This document shows positions 17,960 through 26,153 of a stretch of DNA of 35,634 bases, one piece after another. A model generated the notes under the pieces. The model made no database searches and was not told the DNA's origin. It worked only from the letters and a program-made list of their open reading frames with translations. The stretch spans positions 1 through 35,634 of the forward strand of contig CAMAGG010000005.1 in NCBI GenBank assembly GCA_945833805.1. The letters are read 5' to 3'. This stretch comes from an uncultured Clostridia bacterium. Lineage in GTDB: Bacteria > Bacillota > Clostridia > Oscillospirales > Ruminococcaceae. Position numbers and translations under genes: made by a program. Within the stretch, counting starts at the first letter, position 1, and every line of letters starts with the position of its first letter.

Positions 17960-18074
17960 TAAATTGTAATTTGTCGGGCGGGTACGCCCGCCGGCGACTT
18001 CCGCGCTTTGCGCGGAAAATGCTTTTTACTTCGCGCTAAGTTACAAGCCACACTGCCCGCTAAATTACAATTTA
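17960..18074. repeat. Short inverted-repeat element between MBL gene and pncB
   Basis: The left terminus TAAATTGTAATTT (17960-17972) and right terminus AAATTACAATTTA (18062-18074) are perfect 13-bp inverted repeats, and similarity extends imperfectly about nine bases inward (GTCGGGCGG against AGCGGGCAG). Inside are two hairpins: GGCGGG/CCCGCC (17977-17982 with 17987-17992, TACG loop) and TTCCGCGC/GCGCGGAA (17999-18006 with 18010-18017, TTT loop). It has the size and layout of a non-coding miniature repeat. Its right end carries the stop codon of the MBL gene (18072-18074). Confidence 0.6.
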
Positions 18075-18704
18075 CTTGTATCTGCCCAGGTACGGATTAT
18101 TCTCCCGTTCATAGTCCAGCGTTGTACTACTGCCATGCCCCGGATAAATCCGGTAATCCCCCGGCAGCTTCGCTATCCTTTCAAGGCTGTCCAGCATTTC
18201 ACGGGTATTGCCGGAGTAGCCGTCAGTCCGTCCTATTCCGCAGAGAAACAGCACATCTCCTCCGAAAATGACTTCCCCGCCGTCATTCTGCATGAACAGC
18301 AGGCAGCTCCCCGCAGTGTGACCCGGCGCGGACATCACCCGGAAACTCAGCCCCTCGGCGGTGAATACCTCCCCGCCTGAATACAGTATATCCGGTTTTA
18401 TCGGCTGAAATTCCACCGGCATGAAATCCGCCCAGCTTTTCTGGGCGCTGCCGTACATTTCCTCGTCCGGCGCGGAGGCAAGTATTTTCGCCCCGGACTT
18501 GCGGCTGAGTTCCGCAGCCCCGGCGAAGTGGTCGTAATGCCCGTGGGTGATCACGATAGTTCCCAAAATAAGCCCGTGGCTGTTCAGGAACATCTCCACC
18601 TCGGTGACGGAAGCCGGGTCGATAACAACAGTGCGGCGGTTTTCGCCCTCAATGATATAGCAGTTGGTTTGCAATGCTCCCAGAGGAAGCTGATAAATCT
18701 GCAT
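18072..18704 (-). CDS. Metallo-beta-lactamase fold hydrolase (glyoxalase II-like)
   Basis: A 210-aa cytoplasmic MBL-fold protein. The metal motif THGHYDH (53-59) is intact, followed by SAPGHTAGSC, FGGDVLF and the late histidine in YPGHG, the full set of ligands for a dinuclear site. It resembles the short hydroxyacylglutathione hydrolase-like proteins found next to rel in many Firmicutes; the true substrate is unknown. It starts 15 bases after the rel stop, so it is in the same operon. Its stop codon is provided by the terminal repeat of the 17960-18074 element, which may have altered the native C-terminus. Confidence 0.88.
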   Translation of the reverse strand: MQIYQLPLGALQTNCYIIEGENRRTVVIDPASVTEVEMFLNSHGLILGTIVITHGHYDHFAGAAELSRKSGAKILASAPDEEMYGSAQKSWADFMPVEFQPIKPDILYSGGEVFTAEGLSFRVMSAPGHTAGSCLLFMQNDGGEVIFGGDVLFLCGIGRTDGYSGNTREMLDSLERIAKLPGDYRIYPGHGSSTTLDYERENNPYLGRYK

Positions 18705-18719
18705 AGGATCACCTCTTAA

Positions 18720-20930
18720 TTACTGCTTTCCGGTTCGTTCTACCGAAATTACCCCCGGGATCTTCTGAAGCCGCGCCATTACATTGGAAAGCTGCTCCAT
18801 TCCGGCAATTTCAACGGTAACGACAAGATCGGTGTTGCCGTTTTTCAGATGATGTGCGTTAAGCTCGTGCAGCGGAATATGATTCGCGGCAATGGCGGTG
18901 GTTATATCGGCGAATATCGTGATCCTGTCCTCGGCAATAACGTCAATGGTAGCCCGGTAGGTGGAGTCGTCAACTCCCGCCCAGCTCGCCTTGATCCAGC
19001 GATCCTTGTTGTCCGGGTTGTCCATGTTGTTGATAACGTTTATGCAGTCCTGCTTGTGGATAGAAACTCCAAAGCCGCGGGTGACAAATCCGATTATCGG
19101 GTCGCCGGGGAGGGGATTGCAGCACTGTGCAAACTTCACCAGACAGTTGTCCACGCCTTCAACGATAATGCCCTTTTTGCGGCTGCGGCGGTTGTTCTCT
19201 GCGATATTTTCCTGCGGGTCTGCGGCGGCTGCGGTCTGGACTGCCTGCTGTTCCTTGTGGGTGCGCATCTGGTCTTCCTTGATGCGTTGGATTATCTTGG
19301 ACAGGGATACTCCGCCGTAGCCTATTGCCGCCAGCAGATCTTCCACAGAACCCAGACGCTGGCGCTGCGCAACCGACTGGAGAAGCTCTGGATCAACGGC
19401 AATTCCGTTGCGCTTGAATTCGTGTTCCAGTTCCTCTCTTCCGCGGACGATGTTCTCATCTCGGCATTCCTTTTTGAACCAGCTTCGTATCTTGCTCTTT
19501 GCCTCGGTGGTTTTGGCGATCTCCAGCCAGTTGCGGTTGGGGCCGTAATTCGGCGATCCGGAGGTCAGTATTTCCACGATATCTCCGGTTTTTACCTCGT
19601 AGTCGAAGCTCACCATTCTGCCGCCGACCTTTGCTCCGGTCATTTTGTTTCCCACCTGAGTATGGATAGAATATGCGAAATCTATTACCGTTGCACCCAC
19701 CGGAAGTGCGATAACGTCGCCCTTCGGGGTGAACGCGAATACCTCGTCCGGAGCAAGATCTGTCTTTATCGCGTCGGTGATGGCTTCAATGTCGTCCGCC
19801 TCCTGCTGGCGCTCCAGAAGCTGACGTATCCAGTCGAAACGCTTTTCCCCGGACACGTTTCCGGAGATACCCGCCTTGTACTTCCAGTGCGCCGCAACGC
19901 CGTACTGGGCGGTGTTGTGCATTTCCACCGTGCGTATCTGCACCTCAAACGGAATACCCTCCCGCCCGATAACGGTGGTGTGCAGCGACTGATAGCGGTT
20001 GGGCTTCGGGGTGGCGATATAGTCCTTGAAGCGGTAAGGTATCGGGCGGAACATATCATGGATAACACCAAGAACGTTGTAGCATTCGATCACCGACTGC
20101 ACGATGACCCGCACCGCATAGATGTCATAGATCTCATCAAAGCGCTTGTTTTTAACATAGACCTTTTTGTAAATGCTGTAAATCGACTTTACCCGCCCCT
20201 CGATTATCGGTTCGGGCTTGATGTCGGTAATACGTTCTCTGATGCGCTTTTTAATGCTGTCAATGAATGCGTCGCGTTCTTCCTTGTGGAGGGCTATCTG
20301 CTCCTCTACCTCCTTGCAGCCGTAGGGGTCGAGGTAATGAATGGCGATATCCTCCATTTCCTCCTTGACGTCGCTCATACCTAGGCGGTGGGCTATGGGC
20401 GCGTAGAAGTTCATGGTTTCAAGGGAGGTCTTGCGCTGCTTGTGGGGAGGGCGCGCTCCTAACGTCCGCATATTGTGCAGCCGGTCGGCAAGCTTGATGA
20501 TAATTACCCGGATATCCTTTGACATAGCCATGAGTATTTTCCGGATATTCTCCGCGTGCTGTTCCTCTTTGGAGTTCAGCGGGACAAGTCCTATCTTGGT
20601 AACTCCGTCCACCATGAGCGCTACGTCGTCGCCGAATTTCTTGCGAAGCTCGTCAAGAGTTACCTCGGTGTCTTCCACAACGTCATGAAGCAGGGCAGAG
20701 CAGATTGTATCGGTATCCATGCAGTAGTCCAGCAGGATCGACGCGACAGCCAGCGGGTGAGTAATATACGGATCTCCGGAGGTGCGTAGCTGCCCGGCGT
20801 GCGCCTTTTCAGCCACCTCGTATGCCTGCGTGATCTTGTTAAGGTCGTATGCCTTTTCGCTCGCCTTTATTTTTTCCACAAGCTGTTCAAATGTAGTCAC
20901 TGTGCCTGCCGCACCTGATGAACTCGTCAT
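18720..20930 (-). CDS. rel: Bifunctional (p)ppGpp synthetase/hydrolase (Rel)
   Basis: Rel makes and degrades the alarmone (p)ppGpp in the stringent response. The 736-aa product has all domains in order. The HD hydrolase has H58 and the HD pair at 82-83 in LLHDVVEDT. The synthetase region contains RFKD at 300-303, the RXKD form seen in bifunctional enzymes rather than the EXDD of RelA, and NRYQSLHTT. A TGS domain (VFAFTPKGDVIALPVGAT), a cysteine-rich segment (VKFAQCCNPLPGD) and a C-terminal ACT domain follow. ATG 20930 is preferred, with AAGGGTGG eight bases upstream; an in-frame GTG at 20942 overlaps that site. recJ is 63 bases upstream, and a GCGGC/GCCGC hairpin (20948-20965) lies between them. 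Confidence 0.95.
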   Translation of the reverse strand: MTSSSGAAGTVTTFEQLVEKIKASEKAYDLNKITQAYEVAEKAHAGQLRTSGDPYITHPLAVASILLDYCMDTDTICSALLHDVVEDTEVTLDELRKKFGDDVALMVDGVTKIGLVPLNSKEEQHAENIRKILMAMSKDIRVIIIKLADRLHNMRTLGARPPHKQRKTSLETMNFYAPIAHRLGMSDVKEEMEDIAIHYLDPYGCKEVEEQIALHKEERDAFIDSIKKRIRERITDIKPEPIIEGRVKSIYSIYKKVYVKNKRFDEIYDIYAVRVIVQSVIECYNVLGVIHDMFRPIPYRFKDYIATPKPNRYQSLHTTVIGREGIPFEVQIRTVEMHNTAQYGVAAHWKYKAGISGNVSGEKRFDWIRQLLERQQEADDIEAITDAIKTDLAPDEVFAFTPKGDVIALPVGATVIDFAYSIHTQVGNKMTGAKVGGRMVSFDYEVKTGDIVEILTSGSPNYGPNRNWLEIAKTTEAKSKIRSWFKKECRDENIVRGREELEHEFKRNGIAVDPELLQSVAQRQRLGSVEDLLAAIGYGGVSLSKIIQRIKEDQMRTHKEQQAVQTAAAADPQENIAENNRRSRKKGIIVEGVDNCLVKFAQCCNPLPGDPIIGFVTRGFGVSIHKQDCINVINNMDNPDNKDRWIKASWAGVDDSTYRATIDVIAEDRITIFADITTAIAANHIPLHELNAHHLKNGNTDLVVTVEIAGMEQLSNVMARLQKIPGVISVERTGKQ

Positions 20931-20993
20931 GCTGAAAACCACCCTTCGCGGCAGAAATCCGCCGCATAAAATATTTCCCCGATTTTTGTATTT

Positions 20994-23009
20994 TTATGTA
21001 AGACTGCGGCGAAGCTCCGCCAGAAGTCCTACGGACATAAGATCTGTTTTCTGTTTCACGGGAATAAGCCTTACCTCTCCCGCGTCTGCGGATAACTCCG
21101 CCATGCCCGCCGCCGCGAATACGTCCAGAGCAATTCGCAGCATACAGTAATTAAGATCCCCGCCGCCGTAGAGATACATCTCCTCTGCGGACATAAGCCC
21201 GCCGTGCTTTCGCAGCAGGTCGTAAACCGATTTCAGGGCTTCCCGGTCGGGAATTACCCTCGGCGCGAGCCGCTTGTCGCAGCCCTCGCCCCGTGAGATC
21301 TCCTCATAGGTGCGCTGCGCTGCAAAAAACCTGTCCTCCCGGAAGCCGGAGGGCCGCAGCTCATGAACCTTGAGGGTAACGGTTTTCTCTCCCCGGAATT
21401 CGTTCAGCTCTGCTGTGGCGATGATGTCCACCATTCCGCCTATCTCGGTGTGGAATTTCGCAAAGGGAATTCCGAAGCAGAGAGCTTTCAGCTTAACTCC
21501 CCCGGTCTGCGCTTCAAAGCTGGTATATCTGCCCTCTTTGAGAGCTCGTTTGGAGTTTACCATGCAGTTTCTGAGCAGGAACTGCGGCTTGCGGTTTCCC
21601 TCGCCGCAGGGTTCCAGCTTTGAAAGCTCGGTGAGAGCCTCCCCGGTGAGCTGTTTGCCTGTGACCTCCATATCCGCGTAAACGGTATATTCCGGCATTT
21701 TCGGGTAGCATTCCCGACAGAATGCGTATACCATCTGCCGGAAGTCCTCGACTTTATCGGCGGGAAGTGAAAATCCCCCTGCCTTTAGATGACCGCCGAA
21801 CTTTGTCAGCACCCGGCTGCATCTTTCCAGAAGCTTATATATCGAAAATCCGTCAATGCCCCTTGCAGAGCCGCGGGCTTCTCCATTCTCAACGGCGATG
21901 ATAAGCACAGGCTTGCCGTATTTCTCAAGAAGTCTTGCTCCGACAATTCCGATAACTCCGTGATGCCAGCCCTCGCCGGACACCACCAGCACCCGCTCCT
22001 TAAGCAGCGCGGGATTTTGCTCAAGTTGGCGGTTCACATCATCGAGAATCTTGGTTTCCTCGCTCCGTCGCTTGTCGTTGAGCAAGGTCAGCTCCTCCGA
22101 GAGAAGCGCAGCCTGCTCCGGGTTTTCCGTCAGAAGGAGCTGCACCGCCTTGTCCGCTCCCGCCATGCGCCCGGCGGCGTTAATTCTCGGACAGAGGGAA
22201 TAGGCAATGCTTGACGCGTCCGCGGTTTCCGGGGAAATTCCCGCGCTTTTCAGCAGACGCTCCAGACCTATATTCTGGCTGCTGCGGATATTTTCAATAC
22301 CCCGCCGCACGATATAGCGGTTTTCGCCGATAAGCGGCATAACATCGCCGATAGTGCCGACTGCGGCAAGCTCGGCGTACTGCTCCATGACAAATTCCTC
22401 GTCCTCCTCAAGGGCGCACAGCAGCTTTAACACGACACCCGCACCGCACAGATCCTTGAACGGCGAGTTATCGTCCGCACGGTGGGGGTCTACGCAGGCT
22501 TCGCATACCGGAAGCTCCTGCGGGGGCTGGTGGTGGTCGGTTATGACTAGCTGCGCCCCATGGCTGCGGATATACTCTGCTTCTTCCAGCGCGGAAATTC
22601 CGTTGTCCACTGTGATTATAAGCTCCGTGCCGCTGTCCAGAATGCGCTTCAGGGCTTCAACGTTCATGCCGTATCCCTCGCTGCGGTCGGGTATGTAGTA
22701 ATCCGCCTCCGCACCCATAGCTTCGAGGTAGCCGTAAAGCATTGCTGCGGCGGTAACTCCGTCACAGTCGTAGTCGCCGTAAATAGTGATCTTTTTTCCC
22801 TCGTCAAGAGCGGCGCGGATTATCTCCGCCGCCTGCTCCATATCCTTCATGAGCAGCGGGTCGGACAGACTGCTGCACCCGAAAAATTCCTTTGCACGGT
22901 CGAGGGAGTTAATTCCCCGGCTGAGCATTACCCCGCCGAGAAGCTCCCCGAACTGCTGTCTTATTTCGTCATTTTCTGCGGGAATATCCGCACAAAGCCA
23001 CTTTTTCAA
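20994..23009 (-). CDS. recJ: Single-stranded-DNA-specific exonuclease RecJ
   Basis: RecJ is a 5'-3' ssDNA exonuclease of recombination and mismatch repair. The 671-aa product carries the DHH-family metal motifs DYDCDG (79-84), TVDNG (133-137), DHH (158-160) and DPH near 174-176, then CGAGVVLKLL, and the C-terminal DHHA1-type GWHHGVIGIVGARLLEKYGKP and GSARGI segments. The start is a TTG at 23009; GGGAG lies about 11 bases upstream and no in-frame ATG precedes the conserved region. It is 18 bases from the purB stop and 63 bases ahead of rel. The recJ-rel-hydrolase order is common in Firmicutes and supports the call. Confidence 0.95.
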   Translation of the reverse strand: MKKWLCADIPAENDEIRQQFGELLGGVMLSRGINSLDRAKEFFGCSSLSDPLLMKDMEQAAEIIRAALDEGKKITIYGDYDCDGVTAAAMLYGYLEAMGAEADYYIPDRSEGYGMNVEALKRILDSGTELIITVDNGISALEEAEYIRSHGAQLVITDHHQPPQELPVCEACVDPHRADDNSPFKDLCGAGVVLKLLCALEEDEEFVMEQYAELAAVGTIGDVMPLIGENRYIVRRGIENIRSSQNIGLERLLKSAGISPETADASSIAYSLCPRINAAGRMAGADKAVQLLLTENPEQAALLSEELTLLNDKRRSEETKILDDVNRQLEQNPALLKERVLVVSGEGWHHGVIGIVGARLLEKYGKPVLIIAVENGEARGSARGIDGFSIYKLLERCSRVLTKFGGHLKAGGFSLPADKVEDFRQMVYAFCRECYPKMPEYTVYADMEVTGKQLTGEALTELSKLEPCGEGNRKPQFLLRNCMVNSKRALKEGRYTSFEAQTGGVKLKALCFGIPFAKFHTEIGGMVDIIATAELNEFRGEKTVTLKVHELRPSGFREDRFFAAQRTYEEISRGEGCDKRLAPRVIPDREALKSVYDLLRKHGGLMSAEEMYLYGGGDLNYCMLRIALDVFAAAGMAELSADAGEVRLIPVKQKTDLMSVGLLAELRRSLT

Positions 23010-23027
23010 CTGATTTTCTACTCCCGA

Positions 23028-24467
23028 TCAGACGCTTAATTCAACCTTCTCGCCGAGAAGCTGCTTGTTCTTTTCAAGCACGGGGAATACCACCTCGTCA
23101 AGGAATTCCTTGACCTGCTCCGGAGCGCGTCCGGTGTAGTTTTCCGGCTTCAGTACGGACATGATCTCCTCCTCGGTGATCTGGAACATCGGATCTGCGG
23201 CAATTCTCTGAACGAGGTCGTTATCGCCGCCCTCTTCCTTGACTACCTTTGCTGCGGCTATGCTGTGCTGACGGAGAGCCTCGTGAAGCTCCTGACGGTT
23301 GCCGCCTTTTTCAACGGCTCTCATCATTATGTTCTCGGTAGCCATGAACGGCAGCTCACGCATAACGCGCTGCTCAATAACTTTGGGATATACCACCAGA
23401 CCGTTGGTGACATTTATCATGATGTTGAGGATAGCGTCAACCGCGAGGAAGCCCTCAGCCACGGAAACGCGCTTGTTGGCGCTGTCGTCAAGGGTGCGCT
23501 CAAACCACTGTGTGCCTGCGGTAAACGCGGGGTTCAGGGTGTCTATCATAACGTATCTTGCAAGGGAGGTGATACGCTCTGCGCGCATGGGGTTGCGCTT
23601 GTAGGGCATTGCGGAGGAACCTATCTGGTTCTTCTCAAACGGCTCTTCCATTTCCTTGAAGTTTGCAAGGATACGCAGGTCGTTGCTGAACTTTGAGCAG
23701 CTCTGGGCGATACCGCCGAGAGTTGCAAGCACCTGACTGTCCATTTTTCTGGAATAGGTCTGACCGCTGACCGGAACACATTCGGTGAAGCCCATTTCCT
23801 CTGCAATGGACTTTTCGAGAGCCTTTATCTTGGCGCTGTCGCCCTTGAAAAGCTCCATGAAGCTTGCCTGTGTGCCGGTGGTGCCTTTCTGACCGAGAAG
23901 CTTGAGGTTAGCTATGCGGTATTCAACCTCCTCATAGTCCATCATCAGCTCGTTTATCCACAGCGTCGCGCGCTTGCCGACGGTGGTGAGCTGGGCGGGC
24001 TGGAGGTGGGTGTAGGCAAGGCAAGGCTGGCTGCGGTGCTCGCTTGCGAAGCCGGCGAGGTTGTTGATGACGTTCAGCAGCTTTTTCTTTACGAGCTGGA
24101 GAGCGTCGCGCATTATGATAACATCGGTGTTGTCGCCGACATAGCAGGAGGTCGCGCCGAGGTGGATAATTCCGGCAGCCTTAGGACACTGCTGACCGTA
24201 GGCGTAAACATGGGACATTACATCGTGGCGTACAAGCTTCTCACGTTCCTCCGCTACATCATAGTTGATGTCGTTGATGTGCGCTTCAAGCTCGTCTACC
24301 TGCTCCTGCGTGATGGGCAGACCAAGCTTCATTTCTCCTCTGGCAAGCGCCACCCAAAGACGGCGCCATGTGGAAAACTTCTTATCGGCGGAAAAGATGT
24401 ACTGCATCTCTTTGCTTGCGTAACGGGTGCAGAAGGGACTTTCGTAGGTGGAATAATCTCTGGACAT
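23028..24467 (-). CDS. purB: Adenylosuccinate lyase
   Basis: PurB performs two fumarate-eliminating steps: SAICAR to AICAR, and adenylosuccinate to AMP. The 479-aa product carries the fumarase/aspartase superfamily signature SSAMPYKRNP at 284-293, the substrate-binding GATSCYVGDNTD (104-115) and YTHLQPAQ (152-159, with H154). AAAGGAG precedes ATG 24467. It is the first gene of a long - strand run (purB, recJ, rel, MBL). A 12-bp palindrome, CCTTTATAAAGG (24477-24488), overlaps its ribosome site. Confidence 0.96.
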   Translation of the reverse strand: MSRDYSTYESPFCTRYASKEMQYIFSADKKFSTWRRLWVALARGEMKLGLPITQEQVDELEAHINDINYDVAEEREKLVRHDVMSHVYAYGQQCPKAAGIIHLGATSCYVGDNTDVIIMRDALQLVKKKLLNVINNLAGFASEHRSQPCLAYTHLQPAQLTTVGKRATLWINELMMDYEEVEYRIANLKLLGQKGTTGTQASFMELFKGDSAKIKALEKSIAEEMGFTECVPVSGQTYSRKMDSQVLATLGGIAQSCSKFSNDLRILANFKEMEEPFEKNQIGSSAMPYKRNPMRAERITSLARYVMIDTLNPAFTAGTQWFERTLDDSANKRVSVAEGFLAVDAILNIMINVTNGLVVYPKVIEQRVMRELPFMATENIMMRAVEKGGNRQELHEALRQHSIAAAKVVKEEGGDNDLVQRIAADPMFQITEEEIMSVLKPENYTGRAPEQVKEFLDEVVFPVLEKNKQLLGEKVELSV

Positions 24468-24492
24468 TGTTTTTCTCCTTTATAAAGGTATT

Positions 24493-24521
24493 ATTATATA
24501 CTTTATCATTTTACCACAAAA
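24493..24521 (-). promoter_or_regulatory. Possible purB promoter
   Basis: On the - strand a TATAAT box (24493-24498) lies about 25 bases upstream of the purB ATG, with only a weak TTTTGT at -35 spacing (24516-24521). The 330-base gap 24468-24797 holds this, the PadR operators and the padR promoter. I see nothing else convincing between about 24522 and 24662; no purine riboswitch was recognised. Confidence 0.35.
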
Positions 24522-24662
24522 AGCGGATTTATACAAGAGTTTTTTACACAAAATACGTCGGTTCAACAAGGATTTTTCCTATATGGGAATTACGCGGATC
24601 TGCTATATTGGTAATAATGCATATAAAATCCAGTAAAATTTATTCTGAATTTGTATATTCAG

Positions 24663-24686
24663 TACCTTGTAAAACATAATACCTTG
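24663..24686 (+). promoter_or_regulatory. PadR-like operator, copy 1
   Basis: This 24-bp sequence begins TACCTTGT and ends TACCTTG. It recurs at 24744 with three mismatches. It contains a partial TACCTTGT-n3-ACATAATA palindrome. It overlaps the -35 box and spacer of the padR promoter, where a bound repressor would block polymerase. Confidence 0.6.
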
Positions 24687-24695
24687 TGGTATAAT
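24667..24695 (+). promoter_or_regulatory. Promoter of the padR operon
   Basis: TTGTAA (24667-24672), a 17-base spacer, and a perfect TATAAT (24690-24695). It is embedded in operator copy 1, implying repression. Transcription should start near 24702. Confidence 0.65.
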
Positions 24696-24703
24696 TGGAG
24701 CAT

Positions 24704-24734
24704 GGAACAGGAAATTAAATTGTTCCGTTTTTTT
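24704..24734 (+). terminator. Terminator-like hairpin in the padR leader
   Basis: GGAACA (24704-24709) pairs with TGTTCC (24721-24726) and is followed by a G and seven T residues (24728-24734). The stem is short, but the T run is good. It lies between the promoter and the padR ribosome site, so it could attenuate the operon. Confidence 0.45.
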
Positions 24735-24743
24735 AAAACAGGC

Positions 24744-24767
24744 TACCTTGTGAAACAAAGTACCTTG
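24744..24767 (+). promoter_or_regulatory. PadR-like operator, copy 2
   Basis: The first 19 bases form a near-perfect palindrome, TACCTTGT-GAA-ACAAAGTA, with one mismatch between half-sites, and a further TACCTTG follows. It ends about 20 bases before the padR ribosome site. The TTGT...ACAA form resembles described PadR-family operators. Confidence 0.65.
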
Positions 24768-24797
24768 AAATAGAAAATAGCCTGCTGGAGGTGAAAA

Positions 24798-25118
24798 ATG
24801 AACTCTCAGCTTAAACGAGGAACTCTGGAGCTGTGCGTTCTGTCGCTGCTGTGCAGCGGCGACTGCTACGGCTATGAGCTGGTGAACAGGATATCTGAAT
24901 GTATGCAGATAACCGAGGGAACTGTATACCCGCTGATGAAGCGGCTTAAAGACAACGGCGTGATAGATTCCTACATAGTGGAATCGCAGGAAGGACCGCC
25001 GAGAAAATACTACAAAATTACAGAAAGCGGCAGGGCAGAGAAGGAAAAGCTGCTGTCGGAATGGTTTGTGTTTGTGGATAGTGTAAACGCTTTGCTGAAA
25101 GGGGACAACGGAAAATGA
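24798..25118 (+). CDS. PadR family transcriptional regulator
   Basis: A 106-aa winged-helix regulator. LKRGTLELCVLSLLCSGDCYGYEL is the PadR signature at the N-terminus, ITEGTVYPLMKRLKDNGVI is the recognition helix, and PPRKYYKITESGR is the wing. The C-terminal helix for dimerisation is short, as in the small PadR-s2 class. Start ATG 24798 follows a clear GGAGGTG. The stop overlaps the next start (ATGA), so it is coupled with the DUF1700 gene. Two palindromic operators in its own leader suggest autorepression released by a ligand or envelope stress; the ligand is unknown. Confidence 0.93.
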   Translation: MNSQLKRGTLELCVLSLLCSGDCYGYELVNRISECMQITEGTVYPLMKRLKDNGVIDSYIVESQEGPPRKYYKITESGRAEKEKLLSEWFVFVDSVNALLKGDNGK

Positions 25119-26140
25119 TTGCAAAAAACAAAGGGGATTTCCTGTATAATCTCCATAACGAGCTGCACAGAATAGGTATTGACAACGACGAGGAGATCTT
25201 CGCGGACTTCGAGGAGCACTTCAAGGCTAGTCAGGAGGAGGGCTTCACCGAGGAAGAAACCTGCGAGAAGCTGGGGGACGTAAAGGAGATCGCCCGGAAC
25301 TACCTTGACATAGAAAGCACACGGCTGAACTCGATAGTCGCCAACGCGATAGCCAACGAACAGCCGAGGGTATCACTCACAAAGCCTGGAATGGACGTTC
25401 CCGCGGATATCTCGCTTATAAAGGATAAGCCGGCAGAGCAGCCCGAACAGTCGACGATAAGGGAATACACTCCGGAGCATCTTATGGAAGAGCCGGAAAC
25501 TCCCGCTCCGGTTTCCCCGAAAATAAACCTTGTCAAAGAAGAAGCAGCGCGGGAATACACCCCGGAGCATATCGCGGCGGAGCCGGACGGGAGCCAGTCG
25601 GCGCAGATGAATTCCGCAGCCTCCCAGCCGAGGGAATACACCCCGCAGCATAACGGGCAGGAGCAGCCCGCTCCCGGCGCGGGAAATGAGGCAGGGTCAA
25701 TTCCGAAGCAGACTGACGAACGTTCCCGGAACAATTCCGACAGTCGTCAGGGGGAAGTGCCTCCCCAGACCTGCAAGCCTGTTGGGAGCGGCAAGGGCGG
25801 CTTCAAATTCAAGGATCTGAAGGGCATGAAGCCGAACGTAAATCTCGGCAAGCTGATAGTATGCCTGTGTCTGGACGTGTTCCTGTGGTCGTGGCTGCTG
25901 CCGACGGTGGCTTCACTGATCATAGGGCTGTTCACAAGCGTAGTCATCGGGCTTGGCTCGGCGGGTTTCGGTCAGCTTGGGAACGAGTATTTCCATGTAC
26001 TCAGCCGGATATTCCTGTGCAGCGGCATGGTGAGCGGCGCGGTGCTTCTTGGCTGCGCGTGCGTTGGTTTGGTTAAAGCATATATTCACTGGATAAAGAG
26101 CATAGTAATAAGCCATGTAAAGGCTATTTACGATCTGTGA
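25115..26140 (+). CDS. DUF1700-domain membrane protein with repeat-bearing linker
   Basis: A 341-aa protein. Residues 1-70 are a DUF1700-type helical domain (FLYNLHNELHRIGI, FADFEEHFKASQEEGFTEEE, EKLGDVKEIARNYL), which in Firmicutes is regularly encoded just after a PadR gene. Residues ~105-240 are a hydrophilic Pro/Glu-rich linker with REYTPEH at 116 and 146 and REYTPQH at 173. Residues ~246-282 and ~297-322 are hydrophobic and probably span the membrane, ending in a basic tail. Start ATG overlaps the padR stop. The role is unknown; family context suggests a sensor or partner of the DUF4097 proteins that follow. Confidence 0.82.
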   Translation: MIAKNKGDFLYNLHNELHRIGIDNDEEIFADFEEHFKASQEEGFTEEETCEKLGDVKEIARNYLDIESTRLNSIVANAIANEQPRVSLTKPGMDVPADISLIKDKPAEQPEQSTIREYTPEHLMEEPETPAPVSPKINLVKEEAAREYTPEHIAAEPDGSQSAQMNSAASQPREYTPQHNGQEQPAPGAGNEAGSIPKQTDERSRNNSDSRQGEVPPQTCKPVGSGKGGFKFKDLKGMKPNVNLGKLIVCLCLDVFLWSWLLPTVASLIIGLFTSVVIGLGSAGFGQLGNEYFHVLSRIFLCSGMVSGAVLLGCACVGLVKAYIHWIKSIVISHVKAIYDL

Positions 26141-26153
26141 GGAGGGGCGCAGC

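Noticed and set aside
18849..20384. A 511-codon open frame on the + strand opposite rel
   Set aside because: It lies entirely antisense to the clearly coding rel gene, has no family-like motifs, no matching ribosome site, and arises from the codon bias of the opposite strand.
24468..24662. Possible purine riboswitch or PurR box upstream of purB
   Set aside because: No conserved purine aptamer core or paired PurBox sequences could be recognised; only a -10 box and a short palindrome at the ribosome site.
24702..24773. A 23-residue open frame (starting MEQEIKLF) in the padR leader, a possible leader peptide
   Set aside because: The ATG would sit at or beside the transcription start with no room for a ribosome site, and an open run of this length is expected by chance. 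The same bases are better explained by the hairpin and operator copy 2.
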